A stretch of 31,238 bases of DNA from a virus. The notes beneath the pieces were generated by a model. That model saw nothing but the letters and a program-made list of their open reading frames with translations, did no database searches and was not told the DNA's origin. Location: positions 1 to 31,238 of IMG/VR virus record IMGVR_UViG_3300036466_000415, one strand, 5' to 3'. The position numbers and the translations under genes were made by a program. Positions 23,258-30,782 of the stretch are shown piece by piece (the first letter of the stretch is position 1; every line of letters begins with the position of its first letter).

Positions 23258-23529
23258 GCTGCCTCCTTGCTGATTTTTGTGCCAAAAATTGCGAGATGGA
23301 TTAACGCCGAAAACGACCCTTGTCTACCGCTGATAGCGGTGAGCTTTATTGTGCGATGCGGCAACTCTGTGACGACAGTGGTGTACTTCTTACTGACCCT
23401 GATATTGAAAAGCTTTCCAGATGCTTGCTTAGATGTGATCCCCAGCTCTTTAGCTAGCAAAGATGAGGTATAGCGTCTGCCAGTGGTCAGCATGTGCTCT
23501 GCTACTTCTGAAGTTGAATATGTGCTCAT
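23254..23529 (-). CDS. Small winged-helix-like protein (91 aa)
   Basis: Starts MSTYSTSEVAEHMLTTGRRY. Residues about 5-45 (SEVAEHMLTTGRRYTSSLLA, KELGITSKQASGKLFNI) look like a winged-helix DNA-binding domain. The start at 23529 is chosen over 23553 because its ATG overlaps the stop of the adenine methyltransferase and GGGAGAAG lies upstream. Its role is probably regulation within the early operon; not proven. Confidence 0.7.
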   Translation of the reverse strand: MSTYSTSEVAEHMLTTGRRYTSSLLAKELGITSKQASGKLFNIRVSKKYTTVVTELPHRTIKLTAISGRQGSFSALIHLAIFGTKISKEAA

Positions 23530-24689
23530 GCTGCTTCTCCCACTGGCTCGCACTTAGCTAGCATTTCGCTGAGCTCGGCGGTGATGGCTTCGACACTGGC
23601 GCTTTCTAATATGCGTTGATTAACGTGCATGCAGAGTGCGCGATGACGGTAGTTGTTGCGCTTGTCTTGTGCATCAGTAAACGCTTGCTCGACTAGCTCA
23701 AGCACCTCATTGGGCCATACTGATTTTGATGGCTCTTTTTCTGGTATTGAGCCACGCGCTATCTGTTCCTCGATATCGATTTGCTGGTCCGTCTTAACAA
23801 CCTTTTGCGCACCAATCTCTTTCATCAGCGAGATTAGCTTTGCTTCGGCTTCATCGTAGCTAACCTTACTAGCCCGTAGTTCTGTAGCCTCATCACACAA
23901 CTGGTCGCGAATGCTGCGCTTTTTATATTCAGAATGCCGAACGAGAATGCTATTTACTAAGTTAGTGACGGTAGGCGACCAACGAGCGTTATCTTCCCAC
24001 TGTTCATCTGTCTCAACTTGGTTGACTGGCTCATCTTCAGCACCAGCTGCGGTGAGCTTATTTGCTGCTGCGTCAATCATGTCGAGCATGATTTGGCCGT
24101 CACGTAGCAGGTCGTCGCGGTTGATGTAGCTCATGCGCTCACCGCGCCATGTCTTATCGAACACTGCTATGGCACAGGCGAACCCTGCACTTGATGCAGC
24201 TTGTGTTTTGTCGGCAGGTTTAAACCACTCGGGCAGGTCAAAACTTATGCGGCCGCGGATGAAGCACACATGATCTGCATCTTCTGGCCACCACACTTCT
24301 GATGTTGCCGACTTGATGAGGTAGACGAACTTAGCGCCCTTATCGCGCTCGATTAGCGATTTAGCGATGATATTGCGCATACCTGTGACAGCTTGCTTAT
24401 CTTCATAGGAGCTGCGCGAGTAAGGTGGGTTAGCAAAGGCTTTGCCGCCGGCTAAATCCTTGGTCCAGTCTTTGGTTAGCGCGTTATCTTCAACGGTGTA
24501 GAAGTTAGGGCATTTGGCGTTTTCTCCATCGCTAAACAAGTCGAGGATAAACGGGCCAAACTTGGCGAAAATGCCCCAGTACAGATCGTCTGGTGTGCGC
24601 CATTGGTCGCCCACTTCTTTGAGTAAGTGCTTTGCTTGCTGCTTAAGCGCTGCCAGCTTAGTAGCGTAATTGTTGGTTGTGGTGGTCAT
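23526..24689 (-). CDS. Phage N6-adenine DNA methyltransferase (Dam-like) with C-terminal extension
   Basis: A 387-residue protein. Residues about 28-200 are the phage Dam family: DQWRTPDDLYWGIFAKFGPF, ILDLFSDGENAKCPNFYT, the catalytic NPPY at 87-90, and KFVYLIKSATSEVWWP, FIRGRISFDLPEW. It should methylate adenine, often in GATC-like sites. Residues about 205-387 are an added helical, acidic part with no clear family. No endonuclease partner is visible nearby. It is followed by a coupled winged-helix gene. Confidence 0.9.
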   Translation of the reverse strand: MTTTTNNYATKLAALKQQAKHLLKEVGDQWRTPDDLYWGIFAKFGPFILDLFSDGENAKCPNFYTVEDNALTKDWTKDLAGGKAFANPPYSRSSYEDKQAVTGMRNIIAKSLIERDKGAKFVYLIKSATSEVWWPEDADHVCFIRGRISFDLPEWFKPADKTQAASSAGFACAIAVFDKTWRGERMSYINRDDLLRDGQIMLDMIDAAANKLTAAGAEDEPVNQVETDEQWEDNARWSPTVTNLVNSILVRHSEYKKRSIRDQLCDEATELRASKVSYDEAEAKLISLMKEIGAQKVVKTDQQIDIEEQIARGSIPEKEPSKSVWPNEVLELVEQAFTDAQDKRNNYRHRALCMHVNQRILESASVEAITAELSEMLAKCEPVGEAA

Positions 24690-24745
24690 TGGCTTTCACT
24701 CTGTTGTTTTTAATTGTCACTTAACTGATAACTGGCGGCGTGTTT

Positions 24746-25003
24746 TTAGCTCTGGTAACCAAAGCGTTGCCAGTCGATTTCTTTGATGCGCTCGATGCGG
24801 GCGGCCTCGGCTTCTAGCCGTGTCTGTGCGCGCTCGAAGTTTGATAGCTCGATTCCGAAGCGGGCGCAGGCACGACTCGCCGGCATGCCGTTGACATAGT
24901 GATCGAGCAGGGCGCCAATTTGCGCTTTTGAGGTCATGTTGGTGCCGTCAATGATAAGGTTCATGCGTTCAAGCGGCTCGTGACCTGGCAAGAGGAAATT
25001 CAT
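24746..25003 (-). CDS. PapB-like small DNA-binding regulator
   Basis: An 85-residue protein. The central stretch, AQIGALLDHYVNGMPASRAC and ARFGIELSNFERAQTRLEAE, is similar to PapB-family adhesin regulators, in which a helix-turn-helix (a 'Y..NG.S...AC....V') binds DNA cooperatively. The start overlaps the stop of the zinc-ribbon gene with GGTGAG upstream; a later start at MTSKAQ is possible. 56 bp with no gene separate it from the adenine methyltransferase. Confidence 0.65.
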   Translation of the reverse strand: MNFLLPGHEPLERMNLIIDGTNMTSKAQIGALLDHYVNGMPASRACARFGIELSNFERAQTRLEAEAARIERIKEIDWQRFGYQS

Positions 25004-25536
25004 GCTTGCTCACCCGCATCAATAATAGGTAGCTTGGCAGCTGCTTCACGTGCGGCGGTTCTGGCTTCTGTGCCGTAGCCCCAAATGTCACCGTGTTCAG
25101 GATTGATGCGGATAGGCGCAATCCAAGCTATTGGCAACTGTTTGCCTTTGGTGATGTAATCACGCATGGCGCAGACTAAATCTCGCAACGTTCCTCCGTG
25201 ATTAAACCCTTTCCACTCACGGCGATTGTGAGTGTAAATACGCGCTTTTGTGTATTCGTCTACAAGCCAAACTTTGCCGTTTTTATCGAGCTCCATCGTT
25301 GCTATTGCGCCTTTATGTTCGAAAAATTTGTGGCCATGACTAGCAATCACTTTTATCAATGCGTTGGCGTGTTCTACACGCTCTGTGATAATGGGCTCTG
25401 GTAGGGCGTAGAAAGAGTCGCAACCACAGCTAGGGCAGATATCTGTAACCCATATATCATCTTGACGCTTACCTGCTGTTAAATAAGTGCCTGTCCAGCG
25501 ACAAGCGCGGCGGCTACATTCGATACGTTGACTCAT
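25000..25536 (-). CDS. Zinc-ribbon hypothetical protein
   Basis: A 178-residue protein. The N-terminal 45 residues have four or more Cys in CSRRACRW and CPSCGCDSFY, a zinc-ribbon-like arrangement. The rest (ALIKVIASHGHKFFEHKGAI, WLVDEYTKARIYTH, LPIAWIAPIRINPEHGDIWGYG) is a mixed alpha/beta domain of unknown family. ATGA overlap with the next upstream gene and a GAGGTG site support the start. Many siphophages carry such early zinc-ribbon proteins; no function can be given. Confidence 0.7.
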   Translation of the reverse strand: MSQRIECSRRACRWTGTYLTAGKRQDDIWVTDICPSCGCDSFYALPEPIITERVEHANALIKVIASHGHKFFEHKGAIATMELDKNGKVWLVDEYTKARIYTHNRREWKGFNHGGTLRDLVCAMRDYITKGKQLPIAWIAPIRINPEHGDIWGYGTEARTAAREAAAKLPIIDAGEQA

Positions 25537-25895
25537 ACTGCACCTCTATATGGTTGAAATTTCATTACTGGCTCTTTGGTTCTTGGGTTTATTCGGCCTT
25601 TTACTGGCTGGCGCTGATAAATCCGAAGCGCTGCGACCATCGATGTTTTTTTTGCTAGAGCAATAAAGTCTTTTGCTGCATTTGGGGTGGTCATGTTTCC
25701 AGATATCTGCACTGGCACTTTTTTACCTGTGGCATAGTCTTCAAAAAGCTTTTCGGCATAGGTTTGCACCGCTTCTTCCCACTCTGCTTGAGTGAGTTGC
25801 TGCAGGTTTTTACCAAACCCTTTGGTCATTTTGACTTTCTTTCTGGCTGTCTTAAGGCAGAAGTCCATAGACGCACCAAACACTGCAAAGCTCAT
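25533..25895 (-). CDS. Hypothetical early protein (120 aa)
   Basis: A basic protein starting MSFAVFGASMDFCLKTARKK, with a helical middle (TQAEWEEAVQTYAEKLFEDY), then a possible nucleic-acid-contact end (RIYQRQPVKGRINPRTKEPV). No family recognised. A perfect AGGAGG five bases before ATG 25895 supports the start, and ATGA couples it to the zinc-ribbon gene. Confidence 0.65.
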   Translation of the reverse strand: MSFAVFGASMDFCLKTARKKVKMTKGFGKNLQQLTQAEWEEAVQTYAEKLFEDYATGKKVPVQISGNMTTPNAAKDFIALAKKTSMVAALRIYQRQPVKGRINPRTKEPVMKFQPYRGAV

Positions 25896-25904
25896 GATCG
25901 CCTC

Positions 25905-26111
25905 CTACAGCTCTAGTTGCTTGTTGAGTTCGCGATCATCGTGAATCGCTTCGATACGGCGACGACACTCACCGCGCTGGCGCAGCACTTCGGCTGTTAA
26001 CTTGCTGCGGCCAAGCACTGGGTTAGCTGCTGGGTTAGTTGCAGGCTTCATGCTGTCGGCTAGCATGTCTGCTAGTTGTGACGCGGTAGCATTTGCAGTT
26101 GTTAATGGCAT
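25905..26111 (-). CDS. Small hypothetical protein (68 aa)
   Basis: Starts MPLTTANATASQLADMLADS and ends with a charged helix (LRQRGECRRRIEAIHDDREL). ATG 26111 is selected because GGAGG sits five bases upstream; an earlier ATG at 26123 is part of that ribosome site. No family known. It is 9 bp from the next gene. Confidence 0.65.
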   Translation of the reverse strand: MPLTTANATASQLADMLADSMKPATNPAANPVLGRSKLTAEVLRQRGECRRRIEAIHDDRELNKQLEL

Positions 26112-26210
26112 GTCAGCCTCCATATCTTGTTGAAAAGTCTTGTTGAAAAGGTTTCAAAGAATTTTGCTAGCATCTCGAGTAGCAGATCGATGGCGTCACT
26201 CGCTTGCGTA

Positions 26211-26573
26211 TTAGTGATTTGCAGCATGACGGTCACCAATGAGGGTAATGACGTTTTTAGGTTGGCAGCTGGCGCGCACTATGCTGGCATGACAGTCAGA
26301 ATCGATACTCAGCAGCACGCCGCTACAAATTTCACTGTGGCCACACATATAGCGCTGATAGAACGCTTGGCTTGGCTGGTGGTAATTAACGTATTGCTCG
26401 ATATCTTTAAGTCGTGTTTGCACATTAACGCTTGCCGACAAGCTGTCGCCACGAGCAACAAGGCAAGCCATACGCAAGTTCATTAATAGCGCAAACTCTG
26501 TTTTGCCTTTTGGGGTCACAAACGTCTTAGCGAGTGACTCTGTGTGAGTATGTGTTTGAGTATTCGTGATCAT
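26211..26573 (-). CDS. Hypothetical early protein (120 aa)
   Basis: Starts MITNTQTHTHTESLAKTFVT and has a middle part with FALLMNLRMACLVARGDSLS, and a Cys/His-containing C-terminus (YMCGHSEICSGVLLSIDSDC). No family recognised. The ACGGAGCAACAAGG before ATG 26573 is nearly the same as the leader of the 27115 gene, which favours this strand. An opposite ORF of similar size (26127-26486) overlaps it and is judged a shadow. Confidence 0.6.
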   Translation of the reverse strand: MITNTQTHTHTESLAKTFVTPKGKTEFALLMNLRMACLVARGDSLSASVNVQTRLKDIEQYVNYHQPSQAFYQRYMCGHSEICSGVLLSIDSDCHASIVRASCQPKNVITLIGDRHAANH

Positions 26574-26683
26574 CCTTGTTGCTCCGTAATTGTTTGTTAA
26601 CTTTATTGAATTTGTGCCCGTTTTTTCACCACGTTGGGCCTCGTGGTACGATGGACGTTCCTACACATCCAATCGAAAAAACC

Positions 26684-27031
26684 ATGCTTAAAAAACTTAA
26701 ACTGTTATGGCGCCATGTGTCTCGGCGGTACCGTTATTCTCTGCTTGCCTTTAGCTTGCTGTGTCTCAATTACAAACTCAGCGATGTGCTACTTAATGCT
26801 GGTGACATCTACCTTGTTTACCTGCTCGTCATTCTGAGCGGGATATCTGCCACGCTTATGGTATTGGCGATCCGCCAAGATAAAGCCGTAACTAAAGAAC
26901 GCATCACCCAAAAGAAAGAGTATCGCTATCAGAAGAACCAGATCCGACGCGCTGAGCGAGAGTGTCAGCGGCGCAAAGCTGAACTGGGCGATAACGATGT
27001 CTGCAATGCACCAGACAAGCCAGAAGATTAA
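26684..27031 (+). CDS. Antisense candidate membrane protein (uncertain)
   Basis: A plus-strand frame from ATG 26684 encodes MLKKLKLLWRHVSRRYRYSL, then two hydrophobic helices (LVYLLVILSGISATLMVLAI is the second) and a long charged helix rich in Lys, Arg and Glu (KKEYRYQKNQIRRAERECQR). The pattern is protein-like, but no ribosome site precedes it, though an in-frame ATG at 26651 also exists. It lies opposite the 26789-27115 gene. Only one of the two may be real. Confidence 0.35.
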   Translation: MLKKLKLLWRHVSRRYRYSLLAFSLLCLNYKLSDVLLNAGDIYLVYLLVILSGISATLMVLAIRQDKAVTKERITQKKEYRYQKNQIRRAERECQRRKAELGDNDVCNAPDKPED

Positions 27032-27115
27032 GGTGGCTTTGAATGACATAAAGAATGACGCCACGGGTGTAGTCCCAACCTTTATGTAACCCTGTTGCTT
27101 AATACTGTTTGTCAT
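26789..27115 (-). CDS. Small membrane protein, first gene of the P_L operon
   Basis: A 108-residue protein with two predicted membrane helices: about 24-46 (ATLIFWLVWCIADIVIAQFS) and about 56-78 (DLVLLIAILFLLGDAFFSYG), and a charged tail. ATG 27115 has ACGGAG upstream and lies about 35 bp after the predicted P_L -10, so it is the first gene of the early operon, where lambda has N. It is not N-like. Role unknown; an opposite, also protein-like, ORF overlaps it. Confidence 0.6.
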   Translation of the reverse strand: MTNSIKQQGYIKVGTTPVASFFMSFKATLIFWLVWCIADIVIAQFSFAPLTLSLSASDLVLLIAILFLLGDAFFSYGFILADRQYHKRGRYPAQNDEQVNKVDVTSIK

Positions 27116-27149
27116 CTTGTTGCTCCGTTATGTATTGCTGATGCAATTA

Positions 27150-27191
27150 ATATTACATAATGGAATTTAAATGTAAATTACAAAATGGAAT
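27150..27191 (-). promoter_or_regulatory. P_L promoter with two repressor operators (O_L)
   Basis: Operators ATTACATAATGGAAT (27152-27166) and ATTACAAAATGGAAT (27177-27191) differ by one base, 25 bp centre to centre. On the minus strand TTTACA (27172-27177) and TAATAT (27150-27155) form a promoter with 16-bp spacing. The first operator covers the -10 and the second abuts the -35, so repressor bound here would stop the leftward early operon. The same 15-bp motif occurs near cI and cro. Confidence 0.75.
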
Positions 27192-27209
27192 TATTTTATT
27201 TGGGGCAAT

Positions 27210-27231
27210 AAAAAACCCGCCGAAGCGGGTT
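27210..27231 (-). terminator. Leftward intrinsic terminator of the cI operon
   Basis: On the minus strand AACCCGC-TTCG-GCGGGTT is followed by six Ts. It lies 38 bp after the D12 methyltransferase stop and before P_L, so the cI operon ends here. Confidence 0.85.
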
Positions 27232-27268
27232 AATTTGATTTAAAAGTGATTATGGTTTACATGTTGAA

Positions 27269-28129
27269 CTAAGCGACGTCATCCAATTCTAGGGTTGGAC
27301 AAATGCCAATGTTTTTACTTGTGATAAGCAACTCGGTTCCTTTGCGTTTCTTAGCTGCAAAATAGTTCAGGCTAAATTTATACTGAGGGTGGGACTCGTA
27401 TAAGTTTTGAATTTGCTCTGCATCGTCGTAGGTGAGTATCCATGAATGGTTTAGGCTCATGATTAAATCAGCCAGCTGCTGATGATCTTCCGGGTTATAA
27501 AAATTAGTATACAGAGTTGATCCTTTAACAAAATAAGGAGGGTCAATACAGAATAAGCTATTACTTGATAATGTTGAGTCCAGCTTTTTAATAAAGTCAA
27601 TCGCATCAAGGTTATAAAGTTTGATTCTATGTCTATACTCACTAACTCTGGTTATGCGCTCTATGAGGCCTTCCTTGTTGTACCTGCAATCAAGTTTGTA
27701 TTTGCCATCTTGATTTAAGCCGCCAATAACGCCTGCTTTCAGTATGATTCCTGAACGGTTGGTGCGGTTTAGAAAGAATGATGAGAAAGCCAGCTCAAAA
27801 TCAGGAAACATATCCTTGTTTTGTTGAATATGTCGTTGTTTATGCCATTCATCCATAGTGACTTCAGTTGTGCGGATTTTTTCTATAAAGGCTTCTGTGT
27901 GATTCAGCACCGCATCCCAAAAACACCAAATCGAGCGATCTAAATCGTTCAGATGAATGGTACTAACTAAGTCATTGAATAAAAGCGTTAACGCAAGCCC
28001 TGCGCCACCGGCATAGGGCTCGGCATAATCTCCATCTTCTAAACCATTGTCGACAATGATTTTAGAGACCATATCGAAGATTGCTGCTTTCCCGCCTGGA
28101 TAGCGTAATGGCGATGGGGCTGTAGACAT
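27269..28129 (-). CDS. D12-class N6-adenine DNA methyltransferase (Dam family)
   Basis: A 286-residue enzyme. YPGGK (10-14) is motif X, AEPYAGGAGLA (36-46) is the S-adenosylmethionine motif I, and IDPPYF (DPPY at 196-199) is the catalytic motif IV. The size and order (X-I-...-IV) fit the D12/Dam class, which methylates adenine in short sites. FLNRTNRSGIILKAGVIGG is typical of this class. It is the last gene of the cI operon and its upstream neighbour is the ParB-like gene. No nuclease of classical type is adjacent. It is the third methyltransferase of the window. Confidence 0.9.
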   Translation of the reverse strand: MSTAPSPLRYPGGKAAIFDMVSKIIVDNGLEDGDYAEPYAGGAGLALTLLFNDLVSTIHLNDLDRSIWCFWDAVLNHTEAFIEKIRTTEVTMDEWHKQRHIQQNKDMFPDFELAFSSFFLNRTNRSGIILKAGVIGGLNQDGKYKLDCRYNKEGLIERITRVSEYRHRIKLYNLDAIDFIKKLDSTLSSNSLFCIDPPYFVKGSTLYTNFYNPEDHQQLADLIMSLNHSWILTYDDAEQIQNLYESHPQYKFSLNYFAAKKRKGTELLITSKNIGICPTLELDDVA

Positions 28130-28178
28130 ATAGGGTCTCTTCTCTTTATAAAATTTGAGGCGATTCTAACAGATACCT

Positions 28179-29516
28179 TTAAGCTTGGCCATCATCTGGT
28201 AAATAGATTTTGTTAAGCATGTACGAAACAATCAGGGATATGTTATCCCACTCTGCTTTTAACTCTGTTGCCTTTGGATAATAGGCACCGTGAGCGTTAG
28301 CACCCAACGCTTTAGGATTAAACACGTTTCCTTTTGAGCTTCCTACCATTCGTAGTGCAGCCAGTGAATTTCTCTGTAACTTTGTCAGGTTCTGATCTGC
28401 GTCTATTAGGTCAGAAATTTTTGAAATTCTTTTATGTGTTTCCATTTCATTGTGACAACCAATCATTGAAAAATGAAATCTTTCGTACACGTTCTCGAGA
28501 AAAACACGACAAACTAAAGAAGCAGACAGAGGATGTTCGTCCACCTTGATAGCTTTTAACTCGCCATAGATCCTTCTTAAAATGTCGTTATTAAACCGAG
28601 CCGTAAACGTAATTGGGATAACGCTTTTTCTGCTATCTGGGTGGGATGAATCTTTTTTGTTGCCAGAATTGTTGGTCGTTACATCAAGAACAGCAGCAGT
28701 GGTTGTTTTTTCAATTGTATGCTCGCTGACTCTTGTTGTAGGGGCTAGGTTTTGATTCACCATTTCTTTGGCATAGGCTTCAATGTGCTTTGAGTTATGC
28801 CGAGATGAAATTTTGTCGCCAGCTTCAATATCTTCACAGAACTTTTGGAGTACCGTATCAAATTGTTCGGTTGGGACATCCAATTCGATGACGTTATTAG
28901 AGCTTTTAGAGCGGATCCCAAAAGTGTTTCTCAAATAGGGGTTGCTTACATATCGAGTAACTGTTGTTAGTACCTTTATGGTGTCAGCAGAGAAAAAGCC
29001 TTTTTCAGTTGCATAATCCAAGATGGTTTGTGCTAATGCATTAGCGTCTGACTTTCCTCTTCGAGTATTAAAACGAGTTTTTTGCTCTGAATCCCATGCA
29101 GAGGTGCCCCGTCCATCTTGTTCGCCAGAGTGTTTGCGTTCAATCCAGATATCAGCTTGTTGACGATTATCGAAAATCAAGCATTCAACTTCTTTCGGAA
29201 CCTTTGTGCTTCCCTCTTTGAGTCTTTTAAAGTATCTGCTGTCAGTTTTGCTTTTATTGGGTCTGTTCAATAAAGTAAGGGCACAAACTCTGCGGTTGCC
29301 TTCAACAACGGTGAATCGACCTTTTTCATTTTCAACTAGAGCAATTAAGTCAATTGGGCTAATGCCATTGTCGGCAATATCCTTGGCAAGCTTTTTGATT
29401 TTATCGTTTTCAACTAGGTGGCTAATTATTTTCTCTTGAGTGTTAATACTTGAATCATGCCGAGGATTTAAAATATCAAGATCAATCTTAGTGACAGGAA
29501 TTAGCTTTGGTTTCAT
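28179..29516 (-). CDS. ParB/Srx-like domain protein of 445 residues
   Basis: The N-terminal 130 residues look like a ParB/sulfiredoxin-like domain: PVTKIDLDILNPRHDSS, KKLAKDIADNGISPIDLIAL, and the phosphate-binding EGNRRVCAL at 72-80, the equivalent of the ParB box GxRR. In partner-less proteins this fold can hydrolyse NTP or cut DNA. Residues about 150-445 are a unique part, with a polar linker near 270-300 and an end domain (RISKISDLIDADQNLTKLQR). It lies between a lipoprotein gene and the D12 methyltransferase behind cI, so the pair could act as a modification-linked nuclease/regulator. This role is inference. Confidence 0.75.
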   Translation of the reverse strand: MKPKLIPVTKIDLDILNPRHDSSINTQEKIISHLVENDKIKKLAKDIADNGISPIDLIALVENEKGRFTVVEGNRRVCALTLLNRPNKSKTDSRYFKRLKEGSTKVPKEVECLIFDNRQQADIWIERKHSGEQDGRGTSAWDSEQKTRFNTRRGKSDANALAQTILDYATEKGFFSADTIKVLTTVTRYVSNPYLRNTFGIRSKSSNNVIELDVPTEQFDTVLQKFCEDIEAGDKISSRHNSKHIEAYAKEMVNQNLAPTTRVSEHTIEKTTTAAVLDVTTNNSGNKKDSSHPDSRKSVIPITFTARFNNDILRRIYGELKAIKVDEHPLSASLVCRVFLENVYERFHFSMIGCHNEMETHKRISKISDLIDADQNLTKLQRNSLAALRMVGSSKGNVFNPKALGANAHGAYYPKATELKAEWDNISLIVSYMLNKIYLPDDGQA

Positions 29517-29564
29517 TGTTTTATCCGTAAAATTTATTATTAGAAAAGATGTTGTATTCTGACT

Positions 29565-29975
29565 TTATGATTTGCTGACTGGGATAATTACTGGTTCTGA
29601 GCCGTAGCCTATGTACATTCGATATACGCCGTGCTCACCTGACTTCAATTGGGTTTCTGTGCTCAACACTTGCCCAAATGAACATAGCCCATCACCAGAT
29701 GGGCTAACTCCGAGTATTGTCGTACCAGAAGTTACGTTAAAAGTGGCTTTTTCTTCTGAGTCAAATATGGCGGCCTTGCTGCCGTTGATAAGTAGTTGCA
29801 TGTAACAGGCTGAGCCTAGGTGGCCATTATCACGAGTTACGGTTATTTGTGCATCACCACTGCCTTGATAGAAGATTCGTTCTGCGGGTACTTGCTTGGC
29901 CTTTTCCGGCGGCACAAAGGTGGTTGAGCACCCAGATATTGCTAGCAGTAAGGTTGTTGCCAAAAGCTTTTTCAC
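29565..29975 (-). CDS. Lysogen-expressed lipoprotein
   Basis: A 136-residue protein with signal peptide MKKLLATTLLLAISGC and the lipidated Cys at 16. The mature part is beta-rich with two further Cys (CYMQLLING, GLCSFGQVL), possibly a disulfide: DAQITVTRDNGHLGSACYMQ, TFNVTSGTTILGVSPSG. It lies 27 bp after the cI stop on the same strand. Expression along with the repressor and export to the envelope suggest superinfection exclusion at the cell surface; this is inferred. Confidence 0.75.
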   Translation of the reverse strand: MKKLLATTLLLAISGCSTTFVPPEKAKQVPAERIFYQGSGDAQITVTRDNGHLGSACYMQLLINGSKAAIFDSEEKATFNVTSGTTILGVSPSGDGLCSFGQVLSTETQLKSGEHGVYRMYIGYGSEPVIIPVSKS

Positions 29976-30002
29976 GGTGACTCCTTGTCTTGCTTGTAAT
30001 TG

Positions 30003-30668
30003 TTAATACAGTTTAAGTTTGGCGTCGACCACAACACCTATAACTTTACAGTTACCGTTAATGCTTATCGTGGGGTATGTCGGGTTAAGTGGCTTTAAAA
30101 ACTTAGTGCCAGCATCTACAACCAGCTTTTTAAATGTAGCTTCATTTACGTCGGTGAGCTTGGCGACGACAAAGGAGCCGTTTTGATGCTCTTTTTGGGT
30201 GTCAACTAATACTAATGTGCCCTCAGGAAAGCTGGGGCCGTGAGGCGAAATCATGGAATCGCCAACGACTTTTAGCCAGAAGCACTGATCGCTAGTTCGC
30301 TCAGTGGTCTCATACCACTCGTCTGATATAGAGGCCTGAATAGGTTCAACCGCCTCGGTCCACTCACCCGCTTGCACAAAGCTTATGACGGGAAATGTTC
30401 TTCTATATGTTAGCTGCTTACCTACCTCTGCGGTATTAGCTACAGAGCTATCTTGATATTCAACTAGTCCGTCAGAGTTCAATACAACGTTATCAATACC
30501 AACTATTCTAAGTATTTCAGCTATTTCTTCGATTGACGGCTTTCTGTTGCCACCAAGCCAATGAGCTATAGCACTTTGAGATTTTTCCATCTTTTCGGCG
30601 AGTACAGCTTGAGTTATACCGATAGATTTCATTCTGGCCTTAACCAGTTCATTCCATATCATTTTCAT
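30003..30668 (-). CDS. cI: CI-type repressor with LexA-like self-cleavage domain
   Basis: A 221-residue protein. Residues 5-65 hold a helix-turn-helix (GITQAVLAEKMEKSQSAIAHWL). The linker has an Ala100-Gly101 bond (ISFVQAGEW), the expected cleavage site. Residues about 125-221 form the S24 domain with catalytic Ser138 in VVGDSMISP and Lys180/181 in ATFKKLV. The protein should hold the lysogenic state and be cleaved in the SOS response. ATG 30668 is chosen over the longer frame to 30875, which would run through the operators and cro start. No ribosome site precedes it, but a -10 ends just upstream, so the mRNA may be leaderless as in lambda. Confidence 0.9.
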   Translation of the reverse strand: MKMIWNELVKARMKSIGITQAVLAEKMEKSQSAIAHWLGGNRKPSIEEIAEILRIVGIDNVVLNSDGLVEYQDSSVANTAEVGKQLTYRRTFPVISFVQAGEWTEAVEPIQASISDEWYETTERTSDQCFWLKVVGDSMISPHGPSFPEGTLVLVDTQKEHQNGSFVVAKLTDVNEATFKKLVVDAGTKFLKPLNPTYPTISINGNCKVIGVVVDAKLKLY

Positions 30669-30675
30669 ACAATGA

Positions 30676-30764
30676 TTATTACTCAATGTAATCACCCTTT
30701 GAATATCCATTATGTAATTAACGGTTGCGCTTGATGATTCCAATATGTAATATCCATGTGTAAT
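30676..30764. promoter_or_regulatory. O_R: operator cluster between cI and cro, with P_RM
   Basis: Four 15-bp sites related to ATTCCATTATGTAAT lie here: ATTACTCAATGTAAT (30678-30692), TATCCATTATGTAAT (30704-30718), ATTCCAATATGTAAT (30737-30751), and a weaker ATATCCATGTGTAAT (30750-30764). The leftward P_RM can be read as TTCAAA (30698-30703), 16 bp, TAATAA (30676-30681) on the minus strand, with a start at about the cI ATG. Sites should bind CI and Cro in a lambda-like switch. Confidence 0.7.
30725..30753 (+). promoter_or_regulatory. P_R promoter for cro
   Basis: TTGCGC (30725-30730), 17-bp spacing and TAATAT (30748-30753). Two operators overlap the spacer and -10, so repressor would block it. 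The -10 and the bases before it (ATGTAATAT) are the same as in P_L. Confidence 0.65.
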
Positions 30765-30782
30765 ATTATTAACGGAGTCAAC

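Noticed and set aside
26127-26486. Rightward 119-residue ORF
   Set aside because: It overlaps a leftward ORF that fits the operon direction and has a repeated leader with a ribosome site. The rightward frame has no ribosome site.
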